A stretch of 64,000 nucleotides of DNA, taken from contig OZ020267.1 of NCBI GenBank assembly GCA_963971225.1, positions 65,004,577 through 65,068,576 of the forward strand, in the 5' to 3' direction. The translations under genes were made by a program, and so were the position numbers. Below the pieces are notes generated by a model. That model saw nothing but the letters and a program-made list of their open reading frames with translations. It had not been told where the DNA came from and did not search any database. Source of the stretch: Melieria omissa (taxonomy: Eukaryota > Arthropoda > Insecta > Diptera > Ulidiidae). Shown here piece after piece: positions 62,201 through 64,000 of this stretch (position 1 is its first letter; each line of letters opens with the position of its first letter).

Positions 62201-63974
62201 GTCGACTACGGGCTGGTGGCCAAGATGATGAATTGTCTAGCGTTGGCGGCAAAGGTGAGTTGATTTTACCTGCTATAAGCAATTTGATTCATGCTTTATC
62301 TTCCAAACTAGGTGCGCAGTGGTCCAGCCGAAGTGGAAACCATACGCGAGCATTCGGAGATCATAATGTCCGTTGTACAAAATGGCTGTGAAGCGCTAAT
62401 TCCAGCCGGCCCACTGAATAGTCACAGTCTTCGTAAGTTGGCCGACTCGCTGGTGCAAGCGGAGAAGTGGGAGTTGGCGTTGGAGGTGCATTTGAAGTGC
62501 GGCCTTCCCACAGCGGGCGTCATGGCCGCTCACGGCCTGTCCTGCTTGCGAGCTGGCTGCTTCGATACAGGTTAGTTAAAATAAAATTTAATCTCGTTTC
62601 ATTGTGTTATGTTTTTACTTTTGTTTAGCTCGTGAAAAGTTTTCCCACTGCATGCCTAAACTGACTCATGAACAAATCAACTCACACATCTGCGACTTCA
62701 TCATGGCACCGCTGCCGGCTGACAGAAATGAAAATCCCGCCACATGGACACAGGAGCATGACATTCCATATATCAAGCGCCCGCAGCGCGGCCCTCCCTT
62801 ACTCCAGGAGATACTCAACATCATCGAGACAGCGCCCATTGCAAGGCCGCAACCGGAAACCTTGAAGCGCGCCTCCATCATACGTAATTCGAATACTTCG
62901 CTCGCGTCGTTGCACCTACGCCGCAAGGATCCCTGTCCCAAGCGCATGCACGAACCGGCGTTGAATGTGCTCACCACGCTGGCCAACCTAAAGCGCATTG
63001 CCAAGGGCCAGTACAGCGAAGGCGGCGAGCAGCAGCCAACACTGGACAACAAACGCCGGCGCTCGCTGCAGCATACGCGCGCCTTCGACGAATGCATGCA
63101 CTACGTGTTCACCTACGGATCGCATGCCGATGTGCTGCAGTTCTTGTTGCGTTTGGGCGAACCCATTGCCGCGCTGAAATATTTCCTTGCGCAAAAGCTG
63201 GAAACGGATTTATACATACAACACATCTTTCTGGTGGCGCTGCGCAATGGTGAATTGCCGACGCTCATCGAGCGCATGCAGGAAATCGATGCACGTTTGG
63301 TGATTTGGCGCAGCACGCTGCTTCAAACGTGTCGCTACCTAGAGACACAAAATATGCTCAACTCGCTGTATCAGCTGCAGTTGCTGCTCAAAGACCCAGT
63401 GCGCGCCAGCATGACCTGCGTTAAGTTCTACTCCATGAATTGCGAGAACTTTCAGCAGCTGCACACCAACGCGCTGCATCTCAACAATGCACACAAACAC
63501 CTTCAATCGGAACTAGAGCTGGCGCAGTGGGAGAACATCTCGCTGGAAACAGGCACCTCGCGACGACGAAAAGCGTCCATGGACAGTGTACGACGCTCTA
63601 GTATTGGTGCCGTCACGCCTTCAATGGAAGCAAATTTCGTGATGCAACTCGATGCGCGTTCGCTGAACAGTCACATAAACACGATTGCAATGCAGCTGGA
63701 GATTGCAAAGTTTTTGGCCAACTGTGAGAAGTTTAACAGCACAGCCGACGAGCTCGTTACGCTGAAGATACTCAAACAAGTAAATAAAATTTGCATTATT
63801 TTAAGTACACCAATTTATGTGATATTTTTACAAATGCCTGCAGATACGTGGCAGTGCGAGTGGCAAAGTGACGCCACCCACTCTCTTCGAAGCCGCTCAG
63901 GATAAAATACAACTTTGTATTTTAATACTGCTATGTGGCAAGAATATTGATGAGGGCTTCGGACTCGCCTACAG
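56232..63974 (+). CDS. ZFYVE26: Spastizin / ZFYVE26, FYVE-domain protein (5' end tentative, 3' end outside window)
   Basis: Spastizin works with spatacsin and AP-5 at late endosomes and lysosomes, in lysosome reformation and autophagy; the human gene is SPG15. Proposed exons: 56232-56288, 56378-56677, 56787-57589, 57650-58694, 59102-60452, 60516-62254, 62312-62570, 62629-63779 and 63844-63974, then the donor GTGAAA and the edge of the window. All phases agree, giving about 2278 residues. The FYVE domain lies near residues 1590-1650 (61726-61905): WTRDDEATHCMCC, the PI3P-binding RRHHCRRCG, and final cysteines in RICNDCF. Downstream, AREKFSHC, LYQLQLLLKDPVRASMTC and GKNIDEGFGLAYR follow human ZFYVE26 in order. 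The first two exons are the weakest. The start at 56232 (MAKQKQLTSAETAATAAIA) and the acceptor before 56378 are inferred, and the first ATG in the frame of exon 2 is only at 56597. The 63-bp intron at 60453-60515 has no in-frame stop. Confidence 0.93.
58896..59045 (-). CDS. Possible antisense coding exon nested in a ZFYVE26 intron
   Basis: On the minus strand, right after a good acceptor (GATTTCAG), 50 codons stay open to a TAA at 58896-58898. The translation starts with a hydrophobic run (VTLLLTILLLLCILLQTNAF) and continues with a polar part (WQKPMELKLHYHQTFSLL, then GDNTSQLVQFE). This resembles a signal peptide or membrane anchor followed by a secreted or lumenal segment. AATAAA signals lie 75-100 bases downstream on the same strand (about 58790-58812). 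Alternatively, GAGTAATT at the end is a splice donor and a well-formed 71-bp intron (branch-like ACTAAT, acceptor TTATTTTCAG) follows. An upstream start exon was not found, and another minus frame gives a 43-codon reading from an ATG. I do not recognise the product. Confidence 0.3.
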   Translation of the reverse strand, partial: VTLLLTILLLLCILLQTNAFWQKPMELKLHYHQTFSLLGDNTSQLVQFE

Positions 63975-64000
63975 GTGAAAATGATTACAATTTTAAGTTT

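Overview
The window is eukaryotic DNA from a higher (cyclorrhaphan) fly. A tephritid fruit fly is the best guess, but the species cannot be fixed from the sequence. The grounds are two protein genes with insect-type introns of about 55-65 bp, an AT-rich background full of CA/GT and CAA microsatellites, and dipteran-type mobile elements (Mauritiana-type mariners, DD41D elements, RNase-H-bearing LINE remnants, a tRNA-headed SINE-like repeat).

Layout. Positions 1 to about 52,600 show no convincing host protein-coding exon and look intergenic or intronic. They hold a dense record of mobile DNA: LINE remnants (1562-3117, 20560-20850, 40590-40873); a solo LTR with a 4-bp target duplication (4738-5148); a TTAA-flanked MITE (5501-6581) interrupted by a deleted DD41D element (5676-6281); a decayed mariner (8585-9482); a 694-bp inverted-repeat element (11648-12341); two deleted Mauritiana-type mariners (12462-13202 and 28495-29042); a 2.4-kb element with an 8-bp target duplication carrying a broken gene of a family I cannot name (14593-16985); a second deleted DD41D element with an open frame (26486-27380); two SINE-like copies (23936-24290 and 27950-28395); and three MITEs within 1.2 kb (45160-46355). 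Several tandem arrays lie between them: a 67-bp minisatellite with about 21 copies, a 159-bp triplication, and long degenerate arrays near 34.5-36.3 kb and 48.6-50.3 kb.

The last 11 kb carry two conserved host genes, head to head about 0.4 kb apart. Vps39 (minus strand, nine exons, 893 residues assembled, complete) encodes a HOPS tethering subunit. The spastizin/ZFYVE26 gene (plus strand, FYVE domain, runs off the right edge) encodes a PI3P-binding protein of the spatacsin/AP-5 system. Both act on late endosomes, lysosomes and autophagy and may share a divergent promoter. The one long intron of the spastizin gene holds an antisense 50-codon open segment with a hydrophobic start, which may be an exon of a nested gene.

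The best candidates for something undescribed are the 8-bp-duplication element at 14593-16985 and its protein family, the TTAA MITE families, and the antisense exon candidate. Exon joins were worked out by eye from frame, splice sites and family similarity. They are consistent in phase but unconfirmed by transcripts.
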